NCBI GenBank assembly: GCA_020726505.1
Contig: JAHLEZ010000019.1
Location: 434,001-498,000, forward strand
Direction: 5' to 3'
From: Leptodontidium sp. MPI-SDFR-AT-0119
Taxonomy: Eukaryota; Ascomycota; Leotiomycetes; Helotiales; Leptodontidiaceae
DNA: 64,000 nt
Every line of letters begins with the position of its first letter. Positions within the stretch are counted from its first letter, which is position 1. A program made the position numbers and the translations under genes. Below are positions 24,577 through 35,981 of this stretch, one piece after another. Below the pieces are notes generated by a model. It was not told where the DNA came from, did no database searches, and saw only the letters and a program-made list of their open reading frames with translations.

Positions 24577-25029
24577 ATGCCTCGCACCTACACACGTACA
24601 CCGCCTACCACAGGCTGGTGGTATTGCTGCCAATGCGGCCGTGAAGTGAATCCAGAGACCCATGGCAATACTTGTCCCGACTGTCCAAATCATCACAGAT
24701 GCAGCACATGCACAACTAAAACGCATGAAACGGCACCAGCCAACGATCAGCTCGACTTCGAACCCCAAATTCATGGCCACTCTGCCTTCCAAGCACCAAC
24801 AGCGGGTCACCCTGAGCATTCTCACGACGGCCATGCGCTTCCCGTCAACGACATGCCGAACCCAGGTTATATCTACACCACCCCGAAATGTTCCATGGAC
24901 GGATGGTGGCAATGCTGCCGGTGTTCAGAGCAAGTCAATTCTGCCTGGTATGGGAAAAATTGTACAGCCTGTAGTCATGGGTACTGCGACTACTGCTACA
25001 ACCTTGGCTCCACACCAATCGTTGTCTAG
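24577..25029 (+). CDS. Small Cys-rich protein with two WxCCxC zinc-ribbon-like modules
   Basis: 150-aa intronless protein. Module 1 (residues ~13-46) reads GWWYCCQCG ... C-x2-C ... RCSTC. Module 2 (~108-143) reads GWWQCCRCS ... C-x2-C ... YCDYC. Each has W-x-C-C-x-C followed by two more Cys pairs and a His, the spacing expected for one or two structural zinc sites. A His/Pro-rich linker joins them. The start ATG follows a likely 5'UTR intron. The same motif is found at 33815-34320 and 35817-35981, and DNA around the first motif (TGCTGCCAATGCGG) is identical at 24621 and 34217. No signal peptide is seen. Similar small proteins without known function occur in filamentous ascomycetes. I cannot assign a role. 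Confidence 0.7.
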   Translation: MPRTYTRTPPTTGWWYCCQCGREVNPETHGNTCPDCPNHHRCSTCTTKTHETAPANDQLDFEPQIHGHSAFQAPTAGHPEHSHDGHALPVNDMPNPGYIYTTPKCSMDGWWQCCRCSEQVNSAWYGKNCTACSHGYCDYCYNLGSTPIVV

Positions 25030-27085
25030 TCTGGTGTTGTCTTTGACCTGCGATGGTATCTCGCTGTACCGATGGCGGAAGTTGTTTGGTTTCCATTTGC
25101 TGTTGGCAAACAAGACTGTTGAAGTTGCGCTGGCTTTTCCCACTTCTGATTCTCTCGTCCATTCTTTCTGCATCTCGGCTTCTCTCGTCCTTCGGCACTC
25201 TTCCAACTTCGACTTTCACTCCATTGTTCTTCGGTTCAACTTCATGCAGACTTTGGCGGTCAGGTCTGTCTTCAGTCTGGCTGTGGACGACAAGCTATAC
25301 CCAACTTGATTTAGCGAAGGCGTCCTGGACTTCTTCTATTTACTCCATGCTTTGGAGTAACCAACTGCCCCTTTTTCTTTGCATCGACTCTCTTTGGCTT
25401 TCATTTTCATTTATATGCTCGTTTTCTTCGTTTTGCTTAGCTATGATTGAGTTGTTCTGTTCCTTTGGCTGATCTTTTTAGGTGGTGGCGTTCGTTTGGA
25501 GGAATTGGCTTCACTTAGGAATGGCGTCGGGCTTGGTGGTGTGTGGCGGCGTCTGGTGGCTCAACATGTCTTTCTTCGATTCATGTCAACATCCCCTTTT
25601 GCTTTGAGCGTTTCTCCTATGGTCCGGCGTGGTGGTTAACGGTTTTCTTTTTTGGTCGGTTATTTTTCGGATTGGCGTTTAGATCTCGTTGCTATTTTCT
25701 CTCAGGACTGCCTTCTCTTCTTGCACCATGACTTATCATCTTTGTCCTAGCACAATACACAATTATCCCCTTCGACATTTGCATTCGTTGTTGATCGTGA
25801 CTGAAGTGTGTGAGTCGCTAGCTGTGAATTCCACGGCGCATAAAGCACATTGTAAACCTTCTCACAATAGGTACTTACAACTATTCTTCCCCATTTATTC
25901 CAAAGAGCACTGCCAACCCCACCAACTAGTTCCCGGTCTGCGCCTTTGGTGTAGTCTTCACTATGTGTGAGATATCTTCACCATTTGCGAAGAATCCCCC
26001 ACCATGTTGCCATCCATATTACGTCGTTCCCATCCATCTGCAGCCGCAGCACACATCGTAACAAACTTTCCATACTGCCAAACACCTGTCCAGGTCTGGG
26101 GGTAAAAAAGTGGCTGGTAGATATATGTCTGTCGTTCTCGATGTTTTTCTCTTTGGGATTTTTGCTGTTGATGCCTGAAAGAAGGCAGCTTGGCCCTCGG
26201 AGGTCCAAGAATGGTGGGTAAGTTGTCGGTTTGTAAGAGATAAGGATTGATCGTGGATGTGATATGTCGTCGCCACCCACGCTTGCTAGCGTAGCTGAGC
26301 TGGCCCTACCGCCGGTCCCCTTCTACGTGGACTTCGAGATTGTTCTCGCTCTCTCAACGCTGATAATCATTGCAGCTCGGTTGAAACATCCCATGGCCGG
26401 CGAGGGGGAGGAGAGCCTCATATGTACTCTTCGACTGTCGTAGGTTAAGTCATGAGGCTCTCACGAAGCGATAGGATGGTGGGTGGCACAGCAGAAGCTT
26501 GATTAGATCAGCTTACGATTCAGAACAACCTTGCTATATTGCGGAAAGGCAAGATCCTTGTATGGATCAGCCGGCCAGGTTAAGCTATGGCCAGGGATTG
26601 TTCGCGGTGAGGAAAGGTGTGTCGTCTGACTGGATGTGATATGGCTGACCGGAATAGGAAAGGGGTTGAAAATTGCCATGGAGGCGCAGACATCGTGGCT
26701 ATCGGGGGTATACTTCTAAATATATACAAAGTAGAAGGGAGCGCTACTTAATATGGACTTTCTTTTGACTGCTCTCAGGCACGTCACCGATGAACGGAGA
26801 CGCAATCCGATCCCTGTAGATTTCACTGCCGCAGAACTCGCAAACTCTTGGCCGGAAAGCGTATGCGAACCAGCCATTTCAGAATAAGCGTGATGAGATA
26901 ACATGTCAACAAACTTCAAGGGTCGTTCTTGATACCATAATCTTCTAGCTGGAGTCATTTTAGGGTGATGTCTATTAGAAAAGTCAGAACCAAAGCAGAC
27001 GAACTTCCCGAACCAAAATTCGTCCATGTCTCGTCTCCCCCTTAAACACCTGGCTTCGAATCCCTTCAATACCCCCGAATCTAGT
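25030..27085. other. 2-kb intergenic stretch, no supported gene
   Basis: T/C-rich 3' flank of the Cys-rich gene (25050-25700), then 3' flank of the GT2 gene. Open frames here are low-complexity or lack ATG and domains. Confidence 0.5.
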
Positions 27086-29064
27086 CTACAAAACAAACGA
27101 AAGTAACAAAACAACTACAGCGTTAACAAGTACCAAAAGTCTAGTATGCTCAGCGTTCCATCTGAAGCTATCGTAGCTCACCACCCCCGCAAATTCTTTC
27201 GGTCTCCAAACGCCCCGAGAATCCTTTTGCAACAAGTCTTTCCTCTCAGCAGCGTCAGCTCCGAAGATCGCGTAGAAGATAGGTATGAGTGAGCCAGTGA
27301 TGTTTATGAACCATAAAAGCGGTGGCCAGAAAAGATGAGTGATGAGAACTTCCCTGAGATGAGGTCGAAAAGGCGGAAATTGGTGGCCTGGCGATGACAG
27401 GCTGAATGCATGAATGAGGCTTGTGTATATTGCCGCCAGGGTCAGGCTTATGAAGAGAACGTGGTAGATGACCTTCCCATGCCAGAGCGCAGCGACGAGG
27501 CGTGCTGCAAGCTTCTTTTCACAGGGCGGTTGTTGTTTTTCTTTCTTTCCGGTGGCGCTAAAAGTCATCGTCTCTCCACCTAGCCAGCGCGGGAGCATGT
27601 AATGCCTAACGAATTTCTCAAAGTGGTCTGCCTAGCTGTCAGATTTCGTCATTTGGACAAACAGGGGAGAGGCTTACAAGGGCTCATCCAGACCGGACAT
27701 TGCATGAAGCGGAGATATTTCTTGAACCCCAACGAGAGGCACGTAAGAAGATCCTGAACCCCTTCCGCTATCACCATCAAAGCTGCAAGGCGAGTGAGAG
27801 TCTGGAATTCCTGCTGGCTCCCATAGAATACGAGAGGGAGTCCTCCAAACATCAAAAGCATGTAAGATACGGCGAAGACAGGCAGACAGATAGAGTGCAG
27901 AGCCAGGAACGGTAGAAACAGCCCAGCCATTCTCTGGAATACAGTTAAGCGAGTTGCCAACGGACTGTTGATGAAGAAGCCGAACTTCAGCCCGACTTGA
28001 AGATCTCCAATGTTCCAACGAGTCCGCTGCCTCAAAAAGCTGAGGTATGAATCAGCCACCAAGCCAGACTGCAGAGGCTCCAGCACATATCGGGTCTTCC
28101 ACCCAGCACCAAGAAGCAGCATTGAGCAACATCCATCTTCAGACAGCGTATCCGTAGGAAAGCCACCGATTTCAGCGAGTGCCGTGCGTCGTGCAACATA
28201 CCCCGAGCCCTGAGAAACAGCACAGTCATGCGAAATTCTGACACTCAGAAACTCGCTTGGGAAAGCTGCTTGAACGAGCGGGTCATTCGGAGGAACGTTG
28301 TAATAAGCCTGAGGCGGCCCTACCATTCCCATCTTCGAGTCTTCCAAGATGACAGAAACGGTTTTCCTGAGCCATGAAGCTGCCGGAATGACGTCTGCAT
28401 CCAGCCCAGCAATGAGGTCGGCTCCGCCTTTCTCCTGTGTTGCGCTGAACTGAATACCGTGATTCAGATTGCCGGCCTTGAACCCGGAATTGAACCCTTT
28501 CTTTCGAGCCGTGTAATATAAGTTAGGATAGCGTTCGCTCAACGTCTCGATTGCCAATCTCAATTCAGCCGAATTGCCATCGTCTAGGACAAAAATCCGA
28601 AATGAGTGATGAGGATAATCGAGAGTGCAGGTTGCCTTCACGGTGTCAAGGATAATCTCGAGGTCTTCACCACAGCATGGAATCATGATGTCTACCTTAG
28701 GTACCTCATCGCCTTCAAGGGCTTGAGATTGTTGCTTTGGGGTGATAGTACTGGAGATGCTCAGAAGACGTGTGATGTTTGGACGAACTAGGCGAGCTGT
28801 CAGAAGCGTGATATTCTAATTCCAAACAAAAGGATAAAAGGAGGCTTCTTTTCTGGCAGGAACGGTAGTTTTCCCAAATAATCACTTACACGTCATCACC
28901 AATTCAGCAGCTAACATGAGGAAATCCCCAAGTCCAGGACGTGTTGCTCCAACATTTCGTCGAACGAGCACCTTCAAGCGATAGGAGAAATAAGCGCCAT
29001 AGGTGAACAAAGCCAACAGGCAAGATAATTTCTTCACCGCGTGCCAGAAATGAACACGGTCCAT
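27086..29064 (-). CDS. Processive GT2 glycosyltransferase (polysaccharide synthase-like)
   Basis: Multi-pass membrane GT2 enzyme of the cellulose/hyaluronan synthase-like class, probably making an extracellular or wall polysaccharide. Motifs: MIPCCGEDLE (~96), VLDDG (130-132), the DxD LDAD (191-193), the acceptor-site SED (277-279) and QRTRW (315-319). An N-terminal membrane segment lies at ~12-30, and several C-terminal ones cover ~340-430 and the last exon, which also carries YVVS-like membrane helices and ends VLLLSFVL. Exons: 28890-29064, 27678-28796 and 27086-27627 (total 1836 nt, 611 aa). The first acceptor (CTGACAG) and second acceptor (GGCAG, giving MSPYHFEKF) were chosen by frame. 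The donor sugar cannot be told from sequence. Confidence 0.8.
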
Positions 29065-29941
29065 CTTGAAAAGAATGAAGAATCTTCAACCAAAACGCCA
29101 GAAGTTGGAGATAGAGATTTGTTATATAGAAAAGGCCTGTTTGGGCCGTTTGCTTGTAGAATGCATGACGTCCTCAAGATATGTAGGCGACAAAGCCTCC
29201 CTTCGCCTCTTCCATGTACGATGCCGGAATGTTTGTGTCAGGCCGTCTCACAACAGTTTCCTGCCCAAGGTTGCGAAATTTTCTGCAGAAGGTGGCACGG
29301 TATCTTTAGCTGATAACGTTTTATGGTTTCGAAATCAACACGTCATGAAATGCGTTTCAATTTCCCATCCCCTTTGATGGGTAACTTGTCCCTCGCGTCA
29401 ACGAATAATATCCTTGTAGAATTGAAGACGCACTAGTACCTGTATATTTGGTAAAGCTAGTAGTTTTGTCAATCAAACTGCCTATCACTTCTTCACCGGA
29501 AGATGTGGTAGCAACAACCAACTGCCCCCGGGGATCGTACAGCATTCGACATCTGCAAGACGAAAACAAACGATGCTGTGTTATTGTGACGCAAATTTCC
29601 TGTCAAAACTTCGAAGTTCAAGCCGAGGTCTTCGGTGATTCTGGATAACAAACACCACGATGGAAACGTCAAAAAGCGATATCACCAAACACGCTCGATT
29701 CTAGTTGTCATACCTACTGTACAGGCAGCCTGTACAATGGTATTTATGGTAATACTGTCGAACAGAGAGTTGTGGTATTTCGCCCCGCGCCTCTCCTTCG
29801 CCTCAGCCATCGCCAATCATTTCTCTCCTGCTCCATTATGATATGTAAAGATGCGGACCGTCATATGTATACAAACTCATTCGGTCCAGCCATGCCATTA
29901 ACAAATACACAGAAAATAGTTTGTACAAAATAAAACTTTGG
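29065..29941. other. Intergenic, GT2 promoter / palmitoyltransferase 3' flank
   Basis: No gene, repeat or RNA signal is seen in these 877 bp. Confidence 0.5.
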
Positions 29942-31928
29942 TCATGACCGTCCATCCCCATTAGCAGCAGACCCGCCCATCTCTGTACTGCCCTGTGGTC
30001 TGTTGTCCTTAAACTTGTCCATCTCCACCTCTCCGTTGTGGCGAATGCCATCAGTGTGACCTGAAGTTTGGTCTCCTTCAGGACGGGATCTATGGCGCCT
30101 GTGTCTACGTCTTCTCCTCCGAGGGACCTCGGCCGTCCAGTCATCAGTTAACCCAGCGACTCGTCGAATATTTTCAACATATGGCCCAACAGCATAATGG
30201 CTTTCTGTGCTTTCATGGTTGCAACATGGACTTCTCCGTACTGGCAAAAACCAATCAATGATGTTATTTCCCATGACACTCTTCACATTCAGCAGGGCAC
30301 TCCCCAGGTCCCATGGGTTCTGATTGACGTCCTGCATGCTCAATATGGCGAATGTTCTCGTAGCCCGGAGGTCTCTATCCGATAATTGTTCATGTCCACT
30401 CACGGTGCCCGTGGCCAAGGGCAAGCTAGTTGTGGTTGTCGATATTCTGGCGTCTGCATCCAAATTGGGTCCTGACTCTTGTTGAGCTGAGGGAACGATA
30501 GGGAAAATTGCTGGCGCATCAGACAGTCCGATAGCTGTCGGCAAATTGGAAGAGCTAAGAGCGCTCGTTGGTTGGGAAACAGACTCTAGTCTTGGAGCAA
30601 CTGGACTGGGACGCCATTTCCCTACATGTGAGTCCGCCTTGATAGGAGGAAGTCCAGGCTCGTGTGATCGACCTTGATTGGGTATACCAGCCCCAAGGGG
30701 GTATGTAATCTCGGCATACGGTGGTTGGGATGCCAACTCTGGGTTAATCTGAAGAAGTTTATCGTGCGAAGGCTTGATCACAGCCATAGTATAGATCCTA
30801 GTCTTAGCCCCGAGGTACTCAATTTGCGTCAAGTTCCACATGGCACCATTAATTGATGAACCAGCCATACTAGCTGTGAACGAGAAGAAGAAACCAGCCC
30901 TTTATCAGGTCAGTGAGGCCACCTTAAAGTTGGGACTCTGTCACTTACAGGCCGAGGATAACAGCAAGTTGAGTGTTGACGTTCTCGTCCTGTTATATCG
31001 GCGGTTAGTTTCAGGTCCACTTGGTGCTTACAAGGTGAGCCAACGCAGACTGTCAAACGCCTTCTACGCACCTTTGATGATCTTTGCTTTGCAACGTAAA
31101 AAGCCATAACCACCAGCAAATGCAAACAGTAGAGCGCGGCGTAAGTGTTGAATTGTATAAAGTACTTAATATTATTTTCTCCAAGCGGGCCTCCGACCCA
31201 CGGACAGAAGTGGTCCATTTTCAAGATGCATCTGTCAATGGTACTGCAGTGGTGTGCACGGTCTGGTTTCCACTGCAATTCCACGAAGTCAGTACCATTG
31301 GAAGATGAAGACAGATCTGATAGGCAGTCCTAATGAACCAGCGGTTTCTTACGTTGGCACAATGAGTGCACCATTTAGGTTTCCCATCCGGCTCGCATAT
31401 GAAAACATCCTTGGTGTAGAACAACTCCAGTCCCGGGGAGTCTGGATCCTCTTGAGGGCGGGCCGTATTCCTGGAAGTATCTCCGGAGCTTTCCCTGCTG
31501 TTGTATTCGCCCCCACCAATTCCATCTCCAGATCCCTTATCCTTACTATTTCCGCTTCTTGATTTGTTTTTACGTTTTTGAATGGCACTAGGCCCTAGTG
31601 GAACAAGAGGAGCATCGAATGTCGTGATGTAGAAGAGGCGGAAAAAGGAGGCTGCCATGAGCAGAAACAGCACAAAGTAGACAACAAGGATTGGTATAGC
31701 CGCTGATTTGTTCTCATGCTTAATGAGAAGATAGTGCACTTGGATCCGTGTCAGTGAAGGTATATACATAGAGAAGCAAAAGCTGGACCAACCACACAGG
31801 ACAACCACCAGGACATAAGTGGCGTAGCCAACGACACCAGCAAGTATCACGGGTATTATTCGAGCAATCCAGATATTGGTGGCGATATTCATTCGCTGTG
31901 CTTTGGTAGGGTCCATCTGGCATGCCAT
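29942..31928 (-). CDS. DHHC-family palmitoyltransferase, PFA5-like
   Basis: Protein S-acyltransferase in internal membranes or the plasma membrane. There are four membrane helices: ~18-45, ~75-100, [17 protein letters not shown], and LAVILGLAGFFFSF. Between helices two and three is the Cys-rich domain WCTHCANV ... [15 protein letters not shown], followed by MDHFCPW (Cys215 presumed catalytic), so the signature reads DHFC instead of DHHC. Exons: 31353-31928, 31072-31272, 30949-30989 (41 nt) and 29942-30899 (total 1776 nt, 591 aa). The long C-terminal tail after NLTQIE is Pro/Ser/Thr-rich with a basic patch ([13 protein letters not shown]) and is likely disordered. The layout fits the fungal PFA5 group. 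Protein substrates are unknown. Confidence 0.85.
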
Positions 31929-33814
31929 TTTCGTTCGCGTCTTGATGCTTCATGCGACGATGGCATTCCGAGTCCGGCAGAATTGAAGATGATATAGCAT
32001 CAAATAGTGATACTAGACCTGTCATGGGCGTATCAAATGGGTTTGTTAGTAAAGGATGTCGGAAATAGTTGTTGCATTGTGCTGGTCGTGGTTTGTTGAT
32101 TGATAGTTGTTGGTATGGCATCACAGTCAGGGAAGCTGTGAGGCTCGATGAGGCTGGCTGGGCCGGGCGGCACTGTCACCATGCTGTAAAGAACCTGGAT
32201 TAGTCATCACAGCCTTGGTCACCGTCTGCCTCGTTTCCATCCTTCTTCAGCCCATTACAGCCCATCACCCAATGACAAGCTACACATCCACCGTCCACAT
32301 TTCGTCGTGGTACATTCATGCATCGTGTCTATTTAACTGGTCAATTGCCTCTCCGATGAGGAGCAGATCAAGTAATACTGCGGCATTTCAATCCCCCCAG
32401 CCTCGAAGGACGATGTGAAAGCTAATCGAAGAGCACAACTTTACCACAGCTTTACACCATCTCCATATAGAATGTCTTGAATCAGCTCCATTTTCTCTCT
32501 CTGGTTCTCGTCGCTGTGTGGCAGCGTGTGGCGGCTGCACCGTTCGCTGTTGTGTCCGGACATTCATTCCGCCATTCTCTGTTGTGTTGTCCGATGGGCT
32601 TGAGACAATTCTAGCCCAGTGGCCTCGTCGTCGACAAATTGCCGAGCGAATCGTGCCTGTCGTGTGCCCTTTTGCTTTTGAAATGTGTTGCCCATTCTTC
32701 TGCGCCCGATTTATTGCAAAGGGTGAGGATTTATACCTATGAAGGACTGCTTTGGCCAGGTTATGGCTTTCGATGCCTTCCTCCTCGGTCTTTGGAAATG
32801 ACAATTAGTCCTTTTCGGTATGCTTGCGGCACATGGACTGGAAGGTTGTGGCAGACTCCCTTCACACCCTGCCAATATGGGAGATTTACGTGGTTAGCCC
32901 AAATACGGCGCCTGAAGATGTCCTCTGGTACACCACTCCTTCTTTTCTTTTAACTTGCCGCTTCAAACGCCAGTGAGCACCAGATGGCTCTAGAGTGGAT
33001 ATAGGGCAGTTCTCCCCAAGGATGTCTTCTGCCGCCCATGTTGCGTGCGGCATAATTACACCTTGCTGCTCCAAAACACTGACAAAATCGCCCTTCAAGT
33101 ATCGACGAACGCAGGATCAAATGGGATGCCTAGTCTTCAGCTTTGGTCACGCCGTCACTTCATCCTCACCCAATTTACTCTGAGGTGATCTCAGGTAAAG
33201 AAGAGCCTTAATTTGATTTGTTCCGTTTGCGACTGGATTGTAGCGGCAGAAATTTTCGACCCGCAGAAGCCTAAACAACCGTTCTGTGTACGAGCTGTCC
33301 AATCCCAGAGTTCTGGCAAATGGTGAAGCCACATCTTCCTTGGAATTCTGGGCTGAAACTGCCAAATCCGGCGTACCATAACGGTTCGAGGCCACCGGGC
33401 ATTTTCATTGACACTCCCATAAAGGTGCCCAGCAGCACGGCAGGCAACGTCGCTATTCATTCTCATGTTCGGTCTGAATGAGGGCGATCTTTCAAAAGGA
33501 CCTGATGATCCTCCTTCGCCACACTTGATCACCGTTCAATCTCTATTGAACCACAGTCACCGACGGTGAGGGCCTCGTCGTCGCCCTAGAAATGGCTTTC
33601 CTCCAACTTGATTTCGCCTTCCGAGGGCTCTCGAAGTCTCATTATGCCCCTCTGATCGCCCCTGGTGAGTTTCTACCCACTGCAGTCTTCATATAAGACG
33701 TGACACTTCTGGCGATGCTGTCCAGAATCTGTGAAGTATTCAAGCTATACGTCTCAATCCCTCGTTCCCATAGCAGCTAAAACCGCCTCTGCTGGTTCTC
33801 TACTTCAAATCTGC
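31929..33814. other. 1.9-kb intergenic stretch, no supported gene
   Basis: Upstream region of the palmitoyltransferase gene. Minus-strand frames at 33147-33532 look protein-like in places but lack a usable ATG or splice signals, and are left uncalled. Confidence 0.45.
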
Positions 33815-34320
33815 ATGCCAGATCATCGAATTTGGTTTTGCGGTTGGTGCAGACACGGGTACGTCTTTTTCACTCCATATCACATTGCCACAGTCAACAA
33901 CAATCTCAACCACAGAGAAACTGACTCTGACATGTTGTAGTCCGCATTCATTACTTTTAGACGAATTTTGCGTCAACTGTTATCGTCGTAGAGATGTCAG
34001 CTCGACGCTCGAATCTGGCAATCGAATCAATATACAGCCGGACGATCATGTCAGGTCTGAGCAGCCATCACACACTGGAGCCGATCGTAGAAGACGACGA
34101 AGGTGATACATCTGATGTATCCACTGGCAGCCGTCCGTCACAGCCAGCTCTCCAATCGCATCGTCGGGGCTGTCGATTACACGGCCAGAGGACTAAGCGA
34201 GTTGTCTGGTTCTGCTGCCAATGCGGGTCTGGCCCAAATGAGATCAACTATGTTCCACAGTGCTTGGAGTGCATTCACGATCGATGTATTGGCTGTAAAG
34301 TTGAAACTACGAAGGGATAG
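33815..34320 (+). CDS. Cys-rich protein with two W-x-C motifs (three-exon model)
   Basis: Exon 1 (33815-33858) encodes MPDHRIWFCGWCRHG. A GTACGT ... TAG intron joins it to exon 2 (from 33941), which continues PHSLLLDEFCVNCYR. A second intron 33988-34090 (GTAGAG ... GTAG) would join to exon 3, ending at 34320, with VVWFCCQCGSGPNEI ... QCLEC ... RCIGCK. Total 321 nt, 106 aa, two modules like the gene at 24577. Without the second intron, exon 2 runs to a stop at 34104-34106 (69 aa, ending in an Arg run), while the second module would need its own start at 33994 in a different, overlapping frame. The locus may also be partly decayed. Confidence 0.4.
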
Positions 34321-35816
34321 GGCCTGCCAACCAAGGACCTCCACTACTCGAGGCATGATAACTTCTACTTCCAGTCTTGGTCAGAGGCTAACTTGAATTT
34401 AATAGTTAATTTGCATGCGCTGTGTCACCTCCCTCATGTCGTCAAATCAGTGCCTTAGCTCGAACTCAAGTGCTGCAGACGAATTTACCGATGTTTACTG
34501 CAGGCCGGCCACCGAGCCGAACTCACTCGGATATTGCCTGTTCTTTCTTCTGTCAATGCTTTGAGAATACCATGCATTTCATAATTTTGCCTCTAGAATG
34601 TTACTCTCATTTCTACTTGCTGTTTCGCTTGGCGCGTTCTCGTGGGACCTATGTATTTGTCTTTGGGAGCCCATACAAGTATCACTTGGGGCTATTCAAA
34701 ATCTACCCACTTGTTAGTCTGTAAATGCGGCAAAGAGCCTCATGACTGCGCCATGCGATTCACGCCCGAGGGGCTGTACAGGTTCTCAGCTTTTTCCTTG
34801 CAGCCTCGCCGGACATTGTTTCCTTTTTTGTTGCCCAGCGAGTTTCAGAGCATCATAATTTTCATCCTTGTTTAATGTATCAGAATTCCATGTTTTCTCC
34901 TCAATTTCTCATGCGTTCTTTGTGGTAGTTTTGGTTTGTGTCTAGTTGATATCATTGGTGGGAGGCAACAATCGACAGGCTGGCATATTGGGTTACGTAG
35001 CCTCGGCTCCGACAAACTTCGAAGCTACTCGGCCATTTGAGGACTAGCTTGCCCGGTACGGTAACATAGAAGACGCTCGTCATTTTTGCGGTCTCCATTC
35101 TATTCAGTTTTTCTTAAATACGATTCGAAACGTCACAAGCTCTCGCTCTCACCGAAGGAACCCAAGAAATAGGAGCAGAAAGATGACTCTGTCTCCCTCC
35201 CCACGGGCTTGTCCGCCTCATCCACGACTCCACTACGCCTGCCCTTCTAGTTCGAAGGTAAACGAGAGGGGCACACTTATGGGAAGCCGCTTCTTTGTGG
35301 CCTTGATGCCTCGTCGCTTTCACCGATCATCTTCATAATTCATTTCCTAATTTGCGTTACCGGCCTCCATCTTGTCGAGATGACTCCCGTCACTGCCTCA
35401 GCCCTCGACTACCTCACTTCATCCAGGATCTATGTCCAGTAGTTGCACTGTCCTGGGATCTGAAGCTTCTGCTGTGCCTTGCTCCGGTAAGGCGACTGAG
35501 CTCTACAGGTTGGCGGCATTGCCGTCACCAGGCGGAATCGTGGTTCAATCTGCCACTCAACACACAGCTTGAGAGGGCGAAAGAGGCCTTCAGCTATGTG
35601 TTAGCTGTAGGCTTATCTCAGGGCAATCGGTGGGGGCTCCACAGAACTGAGGATATATAGTCTCTCATGTCGCTGCTCTCTTTCGATACTCACCAGATTC
35701 ATCACTCTCTACTACCAACAGACTTTGCGGATCGCCCATCTCTCGCAGCTTGCACCTTGCTTTCAGTACTCGAATCCTCCAATCCCTCGCCGCGGCATAT
35801 CATCCAATCTCCAAAG
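34321..35816. other. 1.5-kb intergenic stretch, no supported gene
   Basis: T-rich sequence downstream of the Cys-rich locus. No further WxCCxC motif or other coding signal is found. Confidence 0.45.
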
Positions 35817-35981
35817 ATGCCAAAGAACGACAAACCTACTTATGTTTGGGAGTGGCTCTGGGGGTGCTGTCACTGTGGTGGACATGCAGCAATGTCCGTG
35901 GACGCGACTCTGGCATGCCCTGGCTGTGGTCGTTACCGCTGTGAACATTGTCCTCTGGAAAGTGTCAAGCGCAAGGTTTGA
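35817..35981 (+). CDS. Short Cys-rich protein with one WxCCxC module
   Basis: A 54-aa frame, MPKNDKPTYVWEWLWGCCHC ..., continues with ACPGCGRYRCEHC and ends KRKV. It holds the family pattern W-x-C-C-x-C, C-x2-C and C-x2-C. The frame is open upstream to 35667, but this ATG is best because it sits shortly before the motif, as in the other members. It may be a complete one-module member, or the first exon or relic of a larger gene: an intron starting at the last Lys-Val codons cannot be excluded. Confidence 0.4.
   Translation: MPKNDKPTYVWEWLWGCCHCGGHAAMSVDATLACPGCGRYRCEHCPLESVKRKV

Noticed and set aside
26716..27114. 132-codon minus-strand frame after the GT2 gene
   Set aside because: Begins inside the GT2 last exon in another frame; no domain.
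31720..32124. 134-codon minus-strand frame upstream of the palmitoyltransferase
   Set aside because: Overlaps its first exon out of frame; the in-frame ATG at 31928 gives the expected N-terminal membrane helices.
33147..33532. Minus-strand frames of 82 and 113 codons
   Set aside because: Partly protein-like, but one begins at GTG and no consistent exon chain could be built.
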